Of a stretch of DNA of 64,000 bases, positions 21,801-30,825 are shown piece after piece (the first letter of the stretch is position 1; every line of letters begins with the position of its first letter). The translations under genes and the position numbers were made by a program. The notes under the pieces were generated by a model. It was given only the letters and a program-made list of their open reading frames with translations, was not told the DNA's origin and did no database searches. Source of the DNA: Euphorbia lathyris (Eukaryota; Streptophyta; Magnoliopsida; Malpighiales; Euphorbiaceae); NCBI RefSeq assembly GCF_963576675.1, contig NC_088913.1, forward strand, positions 87,605,001 to 87,669,000, written 5' to 3'.

Positions 21801-22896
21801 CATCATCTAGAACTAGAACCAGAAGAAATTTTGTACTCACCAACTCTTTCTTAAGCTGTTGAAGAATTTCATCTTCATTGGTTAAGCCCCCCATCAATGC
21901 ATTCAAAGATTTCAACATTTCTCCCAATATTTTGGGTACACTTAAGTAGTTAGAAACACTCACCCATATTTTAACATCAAAAGGTTTTCTGGTAAAACCC
22001 ATGAGTTTTTGACACACAAGTTTAGCTAAAGTCGTCTTCCCTACACCACCCATTCCTATGATCGAAACCACTGTAAATTGTTGATCGTAAGAACTAGTCA
22101 GCAGGTTGACAATTTTTGCTACATCAGCTTTCCTTCCTACAACTGAGCTGTCAATGATTGAGTCTGTTGGCAGCCAATTCTGAGACAACATATCCTCCAA
22201 ATTGTGTGGGACTGAACTAAGTCGAAGGGATAGACCATCCCTCTGAATATTCTGTAGTGAATGGTTCACTTTCTTAAGCTTAGGCACTATTTGGCGACGA
22301 AATTTAGCCTTTCTGACATTGTCGGTGGCTCTTGAAATTGAAGAGAGCTTATGAACCTAGTTGGAAAAGCATGTATACTTTAGAGATTACTCTTCTTGGG
22401 ATGATAATAACCATAAATTTTAATTTGTGATTAAAAAATCATTAAAACTTAATTTGATTAAACTAATAGCCATTGTTTTGAATCCTCTAACTCATTTGCT
22501 CTTAATTAGTTCAGAAACTATAAATTCATAGAAATAAGTTTCTAATTCAGCGACATTAAGATTTAATTAATGACCTAGCTAAGAGATTATAGATACCTCC
22601 TGATTATGAATCTGAAGTCGAGTTGTTTCATAAGCCAACTCAGAAAGCAAATCGTCAGCTTCATAAGCTACTTTTCTCAGACTTCTCAGCCACAATCTCT
22701 CATCCGTCATTCTCTGTTTCACCTCTGCATCTTCCACTAGATCAGCAATCGCAACGAGTGATTCTCGAAGCTGGTTGAGTTCCTCTTCAAATCCCCAAAA
22801 TCTTTTCAGATCCTCGAAGTCAATCGAAATTAACTTGATTAAGTTGGATGGTAGTTTCCCCACGTAAATATGTCCCTCAGCCATTAATGATACCAA
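18860..22896 (-). pseudogene. CC-NBS-LRR resistance gene, broken copy (unit 2)
   Basis: Exon 1 (22896-22597) encodes the coiled-coil N-terminus with VAYEADDLLSELAYE. The donor GAG|GTATCT and acceptor AACTAG|GTTCAT define an intron at 22357-22596. Exon 2 (from 22356) carries an NB-ARC with P-loop GMGGVGKTTLA, kinase-2 LVLDDVW, GMPLIAKALGG and CLVFCSNFPKDF. The MHD motif reads MKD (CKMKDLVHD), a His to Lys change. LRRs follow, including four to five near-identical 23-residue repeats. The frame is then destroyed by the TRIM-like insertion at 19777-19995, which also replaced roughly 120 bp present in the unit 3 copy. Coding similarity resumes at 19773-19159, is frameshifted near 19.15-19.19 kb, and ends at 18860. 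At best a truncated receptor of about 900 residues could be made. Confidence 0.9.
19777..19995 (+). mobile_element. TRIM-like retrotransposon remnant inside the CNL
   Basis: A 70-bp 5' LTR candidate runs TGTCAGCTATTAATATGAAG to CAATGACA (19777-19846). It is followed directly by TGGTATCACAGCC (19847-19859), one mismatch from the usual primer site for initiator tRNA-Met. A purine-rich GTGTGGGGGTG then precedes a second TGTCAGCTAT (19986-19995), the first 10 bp of the 3' LTR, which breaks off into CNL sequence. Short LTRs, a PBS, a PPT and no genes define TRIM elements. The lost 3' LTR and the missing CNL bases suggest one deletion after insertion. A box-B-like GGTTCGATTCC inside could suggest a SINE, but the PBS/LTR order fits better. 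Confidence 0.65.
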
Positions 22897-23083
22897 AGCA
22901 AATTTGAGAGAGAGAGTGAAAGGCTAGAAGATGATCGAATATGTAGAAAGGCAAGAGAGATTACTGTATAAACTTAGAATTACATAATTAATGCGTGTGA
23001 GAGTGAGAATGAGAGAGACAGGAGGCAGAAGATGATGCACTAATATCTATAAATTTATATGTCAATTAATAAAGATTTGCTTA

Positions 23084-23375
23084 GGTGCTGTTTGATAAAA
23101 CTGAAAATTAAGTGCTGAAAAAATAAGTGCTGAATTTTAAGTGCTGAATATTTTAAGTGCTGAAAATATTGAGTGATATAATTATTATAAAAATATTAGT
23201 TGATAATGTTTAACTTAAAATGTTAAGTTAAATATTTTGACTTACCAAAATAAGTGCTTTTTAACTTAATTTATTAATTTAAGTGGTGGAAAAATAATTG
23301 TTATCAAACGCACTTAAAATAAATAAGTGTTTAATATTTTAATTTAAGCCATTAAGTGGCTTATCAAACACGGCC
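23084..23375. mobile_element. Tourist-like MITE, TTA target duplication
   Basis: 292 bp with ends GGTGCTGTTTGATAA and the inverse of GGCCGTGTTTGATAA, flanked by TTA (23081-23083 and 23376-23378). The interior repeats AAGTGCTGAA and TTAAGTG words. Non-coding. It sits just upstream of the unit 2 CNL. Confidence 0.75.
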
Positions 23376-23792
23376 TTAGTGTTTGACTTTTTAGTTTTTT
23401 TTTTTTTTTTTGTTATGAAAGAAAAGTGCAAGTAGAATAGAAAAAGTAGGGAATAAAACATACAGGGAAGTAAATGAATAAAAATAATAATAAAAAAAAA
23501 CAGATAAATTTTAAAATTCAATCTTCATCATTTAAATTCTTGTCATTTCTTTTTCTTTTTACAACCACATAGATAATGTAGTGATCTATATATATGATCT
23601 ATCATTTCTGTTCTTTCTAAATCAAAGAACGTTACAAATGAAAAAATAATAAACAACAGATGCAATTCAAACGGATTAAAAGATCCGGTAAAATATATGA
23701 AATCCAAAAACAAAGAAATTACAGAATAAAGAAAAGAAAAACGGTACAAGGAGAAAAAAAAAAGACAATATTTCTTCTTCCTCCTTAAATAA
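23376..23792. other. AT-rich spacer
   Basis: About 400 bp between the MITE and the Ty3 element with poly-T/A runs (23391-23411). Minus-strand open frames here are Phe/Leu-rich low complexity. Nothing else was seen. Confidence 0.4.
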
Positions 23793-23797
23793 AAACT

Positions 23798-24120
23798 TGA
23801 TGTGTGGTGAAATCAGAAATCCTGTGTTTTATCAGTTATTTTAAGCGTTTTAGTTAAATAATGCCATGTTTGCGTTTTATGCTTTAAGCCACTGCGTTTG
23901 GCTCGTTTTATCTTTATTAAGTTTGTTATTAGTTAGTTACAAGAGAGAGAGAGAAGAATGACGCGTGTCTGGTCATTGTGATGTAAACGGCTATATTTAG
24001 CTGTCATTGTAATCTGTGGAAAGGCATCAAAAGAAATACAATCAGCAATCTTCTTCTCCTTTTAGCTTCTTCTTTTTCCTTCTATCTCTCCTTCTTTTCC
24101 CAAAAACTCTACCCACAACA
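23798..24120 (+). repeat. 5' LTR of the Ty3 element
   Basis: 323 bp, TGATGTGTGGTGAAATC to CCCACAACA; nearly identical to the 3' LTR (327 bp, whose first base is C instead of T). Differences include a short region at about 23820 (CCTGTG against TAATGCTGC) and a few substitutions. It includes a GAGAGAGAGAG run and a pyrimidine-rich TTCTTCTTTTTCC block. Confidence 0.9.
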
Positions 24121-24176
24121 TTTGGTATCAGAACGTCGATTCTGCAGACCTCCAATCTCCCATCACATCCAAATCC

Positions 24177-25199
24177 ATGGCAGAAGGAACACGAGTTAAT
24201 GAATTCAAAAAAATGGAAGAAAATGTCAGAAAAATGGTTCAGGATATGCTTACTGAGCAGAGTAAGAAGCAGGAGCTAACTCTCAGCGAGCTTCTCATCA
24301 CCATTAAAGCGATGATGCCAGAATCGCCAGTTAATACATCACATGGTTCTTCAAATGGCTACAATCGAGGGCCAACTCCAGAAAACGCTTATCAGCTGGC
24401 AACAAGGTTTGCAAAAATAGAATTTCCTAAGTTTGACGGTGGAGACCTGAATGGATGGTTATTTCGCTGCGAGCGTTTCTTTCAAATTGACAACACTCCC
24501 ACTACAACTAAGGTGCGATTGGCTTCTTTACATCTATCTGACAAGGCCTTGGAATGGCATCAATCTTACTTAAAGAATCGAGGAGACACTGGTGATCCAG
24601 AATGGGGCGAATACGTACTAGCTCTCAAAAATAGATTTGGAGAACGAGCTTATGAAGATCCAATGTCAGATCTGAAACGCCTTACTCATACAGGTACTCT
24701 TTTAGAATATATTGAGGCTTTTGATACATGTGCTCATAAAGTGAATCTATCTGAAGAAAATGTGCTAAGTTGTTATTTGAGTGGCCTTAAGGATGAAGTT
24801 GGGTACCCAGTTTTGATGCAAGGGCCTAAGACATTACAGCAAGCTTATGCATTATCCAGGATTCAGGATGCTTATCTTAGTGCTATTAAACCAGGAAAAA
24901 CCTTCGCTAATAAACCCCAAACTAACTATACTATGCCTCAAATCGCACCAAATCCGCAACCAAACTCTAAATTACCTCTATTACCTACACCAGCTATCCC
25001 AAAATCTACTTTCCCTCCAGCATCAAGCACACACAAACCTAATCAACCCAATTCAACTCGCCCCAGGAGATTGACAGAGGCTGAACTAGCTGATAAGAGA
25101 GCGAAAAATTTATGTTTCTGGTGTGATGAGAAGTTTGCACCTGGACATCAATGTAAAAAAAGAGTATATGCACATGATTATGGTTCAGGAGTGTCCTGA
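24177..25199 (+). CDS. Gag-like protein of the Ty3 element
   Basis: 340 codons starting at ATG 24177, 42 bp after the primer site. The N-terminal half is charged and helical (EENVRKMVQDMLTEQSKKQE). The middle holds the capsid-type retrotransposon gag segment (KFDGGDLNGWLFRCERFF, DKALEWHQSYL). The C-terminus is Pro/Ser-rich and ends in a variant zinc knuckle CFWCDEKFAPGHQCKKR. The frame stops at TGA 25197. The downstream pol frame begins to read properly from about 25.16 kb, so a frameshift near 25.16-25.20 kb separates gag from pol. Its role would be the virus-like particle shell. Start choice: first ATG after the leader with family-like sequence. Confidence 0.85.
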   Translation: MAEGTRVNEFKKMEENVRKMVQDMLTEQSKKQELTLSELLITIKAMMPESPVNTSHGSSNGYNRGPTPENAYQLATRFAKIEFPKFDGGDLNGWLFRCERFFQIDNTPTTTKVRLASLHLSDKALEWHQSYLKNRGDTGDPEWGEYVLALKNRFGERAYEDPMSDLKRLTHTGTLLEYIEAFDTCAHKVNLSEENVLSCYLSGLKDEVGYPVLMQGPKTLQQAYALSRIQDAYLSAIKPGKTFANKPQTNYTMPQIAPNPQPNSKLPLLPTPAIPKSTFPPASSTHKPNQPNSTRPRRLTEAELADKRAKNLCFWCDEKFAPGHQCKKRVYAHDYGSGVS

Positions 25200-28100
25200 G
25201 GAGGAATTTGAATCCATCAATCAAACCAATGAAGAAGTTCAGCAAGAGGAGGGGCCTATTATTTCCTTATATGCAATGGGAGGCTTGCAGGATGCATCTC
25301 TTCAAACCATGAGATTATAGGGAGCATATAAAAAGCATGTGATACACATCCTTATTGATTCTGGAAGCACTTATAATGTATTGGACCACACTGTTGGTAA
25401 AGGGTTGGGATGCATGCTTAAGTCTATTCCACCTATTAATATTACTGTAGCTAATGGTCAAGTTGTGAAGTGTAGCTATATTTGTGAAAATTTTACTTGG
25501 ACCATGCAGGGGTATAAATTCATAGCAGATTTCCTTATTATGTCACTTGGGGGTTGTGAAATGGTTTTAGGAGTCCAATGGTTAGCTACCTTAGGGAACA
25601 TTCAATGGAATTTTCATTCTCTATCTATGTCATTCATCATTAATTCTATCCCTCATACCTTACAAGGTCTGTCTCACACAACTAGCAAATTTGTTTCTGA
25701 GCAAAATGTCCTCAAAATGCTAAACCATGGTCATGTTGCTTTCCTAGCCCAAATTCAACACATTCCTTCCTGTCAATTACCAACTTCAGACATTCCTGCA
25801 GTCCTTGAACCTCTTTTAGAAGAATATAGGTTCCTGTTTGATAAGATTACTGCTTTGCCTCCCTAGAGATCTCATGATCACAAAATTCCCTTGATTGAGG
25901 GCTCTACCTCAGTCAACATCAGGCCTTACAAACACTCTCCTCTTCAGAAATATGTGGTTGAAAAAATGGTCCAGGAACTGCTAGACAATGGAACCATTCA
26001 ACATAGTGTCAGTCCCTATTCCTCTCCAGTTGTCCTTGTCAAGAAAAAAGACTACACTTGGAGGATGTGCATAGATTATAGGGAGCTTAACAGCAAAACC
26101 ATAAAAGACAGGTTTCCTACTCCCATAATTGAGGAGCTTTTTGATGAACTGCACAGTGCTGGGGTTTTCTCTAAAATAGACCTTACTTCTGGTTATTACC
26201 AAATAAGAATGCATCCCTTAGATATCCATAAAACTGCTTTTAGGACTCATGAGGGTCATTATGAGTTTATTGTCATGCCATTTGGCTTAACAAATGCTCC
26301 CTCTACTTTTCAAAGTCTAATGAATGAGTTGTTTAAACCATTTTTAAGGAAGTTTGTCCTGGTCTTCTTTGATGACATCTTAGTATATAGTCCTGATATG
26401 GAGACTCACTTAATTCATCTCCAAGCTGTTTTTGAAGTTCTTAGAGCTAACAAATTATTAGCGAAGAAAAGCAAGTGTTCTTTTGGCAGCTCTTATGTAG
26501 AATACTTGGGGCACATCATACATAAAGGAAGAGTGTCAACAGATCCAAAGAAGATTGAAGCAGTGCTTAAGTGGCCTATTCCAGTCAACCTAAAGCAGCT
26601 AAGAGGGTTTTTGGGTTTGGCAGGGTACTATAGAAGGTTTATACATCAGTATGGAGTGAAGAGCAAGGCCCTTACTGATCTCCTCAAAAAAGATCAATTT
26701 GTGTGGAATGATGCAGCTACTGCAGCTTTTGAAGTGCTGAAGCAAGCCTTGACCTCTGCTCCAGTTTTGGCCTTACCTGCACCAGACAAGCAATTTGTGG
26801 TGGAGACTGATGCCTGTGATATAGGCATTGGTGCAGTTTTGATGCAGGAGGGGCACCCTATTGCTTACATCAGTAAAGCATTAGCTCCAAGGCACCAGGG
26901 ATTATCTGTATATGAAAAAGAGCTGCTGGCTGTAGTACATGTTGTCAAGAAGTGGGATCATTACCTAAGTCACAAAAGGTTCTTAATTAAGACAGATCAT
27001 AGGAAGTTTTTACTGGAACAACGAATCACAACAGCTCACCAACAGAAATACATAGCCAAACTCTTTGGTTATTACTTCGAAATTACATACAAGCAAGGGA
27101 AGGAAAACATTGCTGCTGATGTTCTTTCTAGATTGCATGTTGCTGAACTGGCTGCCTTGTCCATCTCAACTCCAGCTGCAAGTTTGATGCCTGAGATTGA
27201 GGAAAGTTGGAATGAGGATCCTACTCTACAAGCAATAATACATGAGCTTAGTACTGGTCAATAATTGGAAGGCCCTTACACATGGGAGGGATCTTTACTC
27301 AGGAGAAAAGGAAAGTTAGTGGTGGGAAGTAAATCGGGCCTACGATTGAAATTGATCCAATTAATGCATGATACAGCTTTGGGAGGACATTCTGGCATGC
27401 AAGCCACCTATAGAAGAATGCACATGCTGTTTTACTGGAAAGGCATGGAGAAGGATGTGAGGAATTACATCAGGGCTTGCAGTGTTTGTCAATCATGCAA
27501 GTATGAACCAATTAAGCCTTCTGGTCTGCTGCAGCCTCTGCCAATTCCTGAGGGGATCTGGACAGACATCAGTATAGATTTCATTGAAGGGCTCCCTCAA
27601 TCCAATGGTAAGACAGTAATTATGGTAGTGGTAGATAGGCTCAGCAAGTATGCTCACTTCTTGAGCTTAAGCCATCCATACACAACTCAATCTGTGGCTA
27701 AGATGTTTCTGAAACACATTTATAAACTGCATGGGCTGCCAACCACAATGGTAAGTGACAGGGATCTAGTGTTTGTGAGTTCCTTTTAGGAGGAGTTTTT
27801 TAATTTGCAGGGAGTGGAAACAGCTCATTCATCTGCTTATCACCCACAATCTGATGGTCAGACAGAAGTGGTCAACAGATGCCTTGAGACCTACTTAAGA
27901 TGCATGTCGCATGAACATCCTAGCCAGTGGGAAAACTGGTTGCCATTGGCTGAATGGTGGTACAACACCACATACCACACCTCTACACAACTTACTCCTT
28001 TTGAAGTGGTCTATGGGGTTCAACCTCCTATCCATATTCCTTATTTCAGTGGAGATTCCAAGATAGAGTCAGTGGATCAACTACTTAAAGATAGGGAAAT

Positions 28101-28611
28101 GGCCTTAGGGGTAATGAAACAGCAATTGAACAAGGCTCAACACAGGATGAAACAACAAGCAGATGGAAACAGGACTGAGAGGTCACTTGACATTGGTGAT
28201 ATGGTTTATGTTAAGTTGCAGCCTTACAGACAACAAAGTGTAGTGCACAGAGGAAACCAAAAGCTTTCACCATTATACTATGGTCCTTATCGAGTTGAAG
28301 ACAAAATAGGACATGTAGCCTATAAACTACAGCTTCCTTCACATTCCACAATCCACCCAGTTTTCCGTGTGTCACAACTCAAAAAGAAGCTTGTTGTTGG
28401 TCAAGTAACAACAACTGATCTGCCAGAGGATCCAATTCCATTGCCAATGCCTTTGAAAATACTGGATAGAAGGATGGTAAAACGTGGACACCAAGCTGCA
28501 ACTAAATTATTGATTCAGTGGATGGGAGAAGAAGCTGACAATGCGACTTGGGAATTTGCTTATGAATTACAGAAAAGGTATCCTGAGTTTAATCTCGAGG
28601 AAGGGTCTTAA
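25190..28611 (+). pseudogene. Pol of the Ty3 element: PR-RT-RNaseH-INT-chromodomain with four stops
   Basis: A single frame runs from the gag overlap to TAA 28609, interrupted by TAG 25318, TAG 25864, TAA 27262 and TAG 27787. Protease: ILIDSGSTYNVLD near 25.35 kb. RT: FSKIDLTSGYYQIRM and catalytic FFDDILVYS near 26.37 kb. RNase H: VETDACDIGIGAVL near 26.81 kb. Integrase: zinc finger with GGHSGMQATYRRM and CSVCQSCK near 27.39-27.50 kb, catalytic Asp in SIDFIEGLP, second Asp in VSDRD, Glu in SDGQTEVVNR. C-terminal chromodomain: ILDRRMVKRG, ATWEFAYELQKRYPEF. Each stop is one transition from a Gln or Trp codon. Non-functional as it stands. Confidence 0.9.
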
Positions 28612-28622
28612 GAGGAGTGGAA

Positions 28623-28949
28623 CGATGTGTGGTGAAATCAGAAATTAATGCTGCATTTTATCAGTTATTTTAAGCGTTTTAGTTAAATAATGCCATGTTT
28701 GCATTTTATGCTTTAAGCCACTGTGTTTGGCTCGTTTTGTCTTTATTAAGTTTGTTATTAGTTAGTTACAAGAGAGAGAGAGAAGAATGACGTGTGTCTG
28801 GTCATGGTGATGTAAACGGCTATATTTAGCTGTCATTGTAATCTGTGGAAAGGCATCAAAAGAAATACAATCAGCAATCTTCTTCTCCTTTTAGCTTCTT
28901 CTTTTTCCTTCTATCTCTCCTTCTTTTCCCAAAAACTCTACCCACAACA
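28623..28949 (+). repeat. 3' LTR of the Ty3 element
   Basis: 327 bp counterpart of 23798-24120, ending CCCACAACA just before the AAACT target duplication. High identity to the 5' LTR points to a fairly recent insertion. Confidence 0.9.
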
Positions 28950-28954
28950 AAACT

Positions 28955-29288
28955 ACAACTCGAAGAAAAGGATACTCAATTAACAAAAGATATCAATTGA
29001 TGAATTTGGTGGAGAAACAAGGTTGCGTCACAAAAATGGAAGAGATGAAGAAGAAAGCATTTATGTGAAGAAGAAAGCAGTTTCGATGGGAGAGGATTAA
29101 CTCACTCGATTTTTTAGTTATTAAAAATAGACAATATGATCAATTTTACCCTTATTGAGAATCTAAATTTTACTCTTTATTGAGAATCTAAATTTTACCT
29201 TTAAACTATCAATATGATCAATTTTTCTCGTGTATAATAAATAACTAGATTTTGATCGGTGCAATGTACATAATTTTTTATTTATTTT

Positions 29289-29324
<36 letters not shown>

Positions 29325-30296
29325 ATGAAAGATAAACAAACAAATAATTTATTATCAATATATATATTTACAATTTTATCAACTCAAACAATTTTATACT
29401 TAGAAAATCTTAAATAAATTTATTTAAACGTATAACTAATATAATGAATATTCAATCAATATTATTAAAAAATTTCTTGAAAACTATATATTTATTTATT
29501 GTAGTCTATTTCTTTCCTTTATGAATTTTGTATTAGGCTTTAGCCTATATTTATGTAAAGTTTTCTTCCTCGCTATTTTTATAATGTATTTGTACTTTTT
29601 AACCTAATAAAATGATATATAAACATTATTATAAAAAAAATTATATTTTGAGTACAGTTTTTTATTTTATTTTCTTGTCATAAATAAAGATTTTCAAAAT
29701 ATAATCCAACATGTACAAGTGATTGTCGTTAGCTTTTATTTATTATCAGGCAAAACATATAACTAATGGCAAAGTTGTTTTAAGAATAGCGTGAGCTTCC
29801 ATTTCCTCCACGTGAAAGGAATCAAAGAACCCAAAGTCGGAAATACATCTCTAAATATCTGCTAACACCTTAGAGGAGAAATTATAAGGTACGTCAAACA
29901 TATGACATTTGAGTTAAAATTTAATAATTAAAAAGTTATTTGACTTCTCTCTCTAATTAGAGACCTTCAGCCACCGTATTTGATGTTTCCTTCTTACAAA
30001 ATCATCATCGGCCAGTTCCAACACCCGGTAAATTCTTATTTTCTACAATTACAACACTTGGATTGGAAAATTGTAGGAAAAGCTTTTGCTTGTCGGAGGC
30101 GGTTTCCTTATTCATCAGCAAAGAAAAGGAACTTCTGTTGGCCAGAGGTGGATCTTTTAATGGTCGAAGGTGGATTTGTTATGTAATTTTTATATTCAAG
30201 TCTTGAATCCATACAAAAAATTCCATAAAATTTGTCTGGGTTTTTTTTCTCAGATTCAAAGTCTTGGACCCATACAAATCACGTACCATTAATTAA
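28955..30296. other. Intergenic DNA right of the Ty3 element
   Basis: AT-rich. It holds an (AT)n microsatellite at 29291-29321 and, at 29243-29275, CTAGATTTTGATCGGTGCAA followed by TGTACA, which resembles a decayed minus-strand Helitron 3' end. An open frame at 29.98-30.19 kb (68 codons) has no recognisable family. No gene is supported. Confidence 0.4.
29291..29321. repeat. (AT)n microsatellite
   Basis: Uninterrupted AT dinucleotides, about 15 repeats. Confidence 0.95.
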
Positions 30297-30409
30297 GGGT
30301 GTTGTTAAACCCAGCCCCAATTTCCCACCCCTAGCCCCGTGGAAGGACGAAATTACCCTTTCATAGGTTTTGGGGTGGAAAAAGCTATTTTTTTTTTCTC
30401 TCTCGATGC

Positions 30410-30600
30410 ACGGGCGTATGGACATCACGCCTCACCTCATGGTGGGGCGTATAAAGATCACGCCTTCCCGTGTGGTCGGGCGTGATAGCCCTACACCTCA
30501 CCGTGTGGTCGGACGTGGAACTATCACGTCCGACCACACGGTGAGGCGTAGGGCTATCACGCCCGACCACACGGGAAGGCGTGATCTTCACACGCCCGTG
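30410..30600. repeat. Left palindromic array of the MULE-like element
   Basis: Units of about 30 bp such as CACGCCCGACCACACGG and its inverse CCGTGTGGTCGGGCGTG alternate, with a dyad centre near 30.52 kb, so the whole block can fold into a long hairpin. Open frames through it on both strands (rich in TPxRVVGR) are artefacts of the repeats. Confidence 0.85.
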
Positions 30601-30825
30601 TATCGAGAGAGCAAAAAAAATAGCTTATGTATCCCGTAAATAGGCCGTTAAACCCGTAAATAGTCCGTTAAGCCCGTAACTACATAAATGTACTTAACAA
30701 AAAAAATTTAAAAACATAAAAATTAAAATAAACATTAATAAACATAAACATTTATAAACGTAATAGAGTAAATTTAATATCTACAACAAAAAGTGTTTAA
30801 ATGTATGAATGTGTACAATAAAAAA

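Larger units (their letters stand above)
8390..22980 (+). other. Tandem duplication unit 2
   Basis: Complete copy of the unit: conserved 5' block (9.73-10.06 kb), antisense 14-3-3 piece, ULTRAPETALA-like exon, HD-ZIP IV fragment, non-coding core, tRNA-Gly relic and a CNL pseudogene on the minus strand. It aligns with unit 3 over most of its length once the element insertions private to each copy are removed. The right end, upstream of the CNL start, is followed by a Tourist-type MITE and the Ty3 element. Confidence 0.8.
23798..28949 (+). mobile_element. Ty3/gypsy chromovirus-type LTR retrotransposon, decayed
   Basis: 5152 bp bounded by a 5-bp target duplication AAACT (23793-23797 and 28950-28954). 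LTRs are at 23798-24120 and 28623-28949. The primer site TGGTATCAGAAC (24123-24134) is just inside the 5' LTR and a purine tract (GAGGAGTGGAA) precedes the 3' LTR. The coding order is gag, protease, RT, RNase H, integrase, chromodomain, i.e. Ty3/gypsy order with integrase last and a chromodomain typical of plant chromoviruses. Pol has four in-frame stops and gag/pol are frameshifted, so the copy is not autonomous now. Confidence 0.92.

Noticed and set aside
30370..30639. Open frames on both strands (TPSRVVGRD words) and the similar one at 34023-34229
   Set aside because: Products of the inverted CACGCCCGACC repeats at the ends of the MULE-like element.
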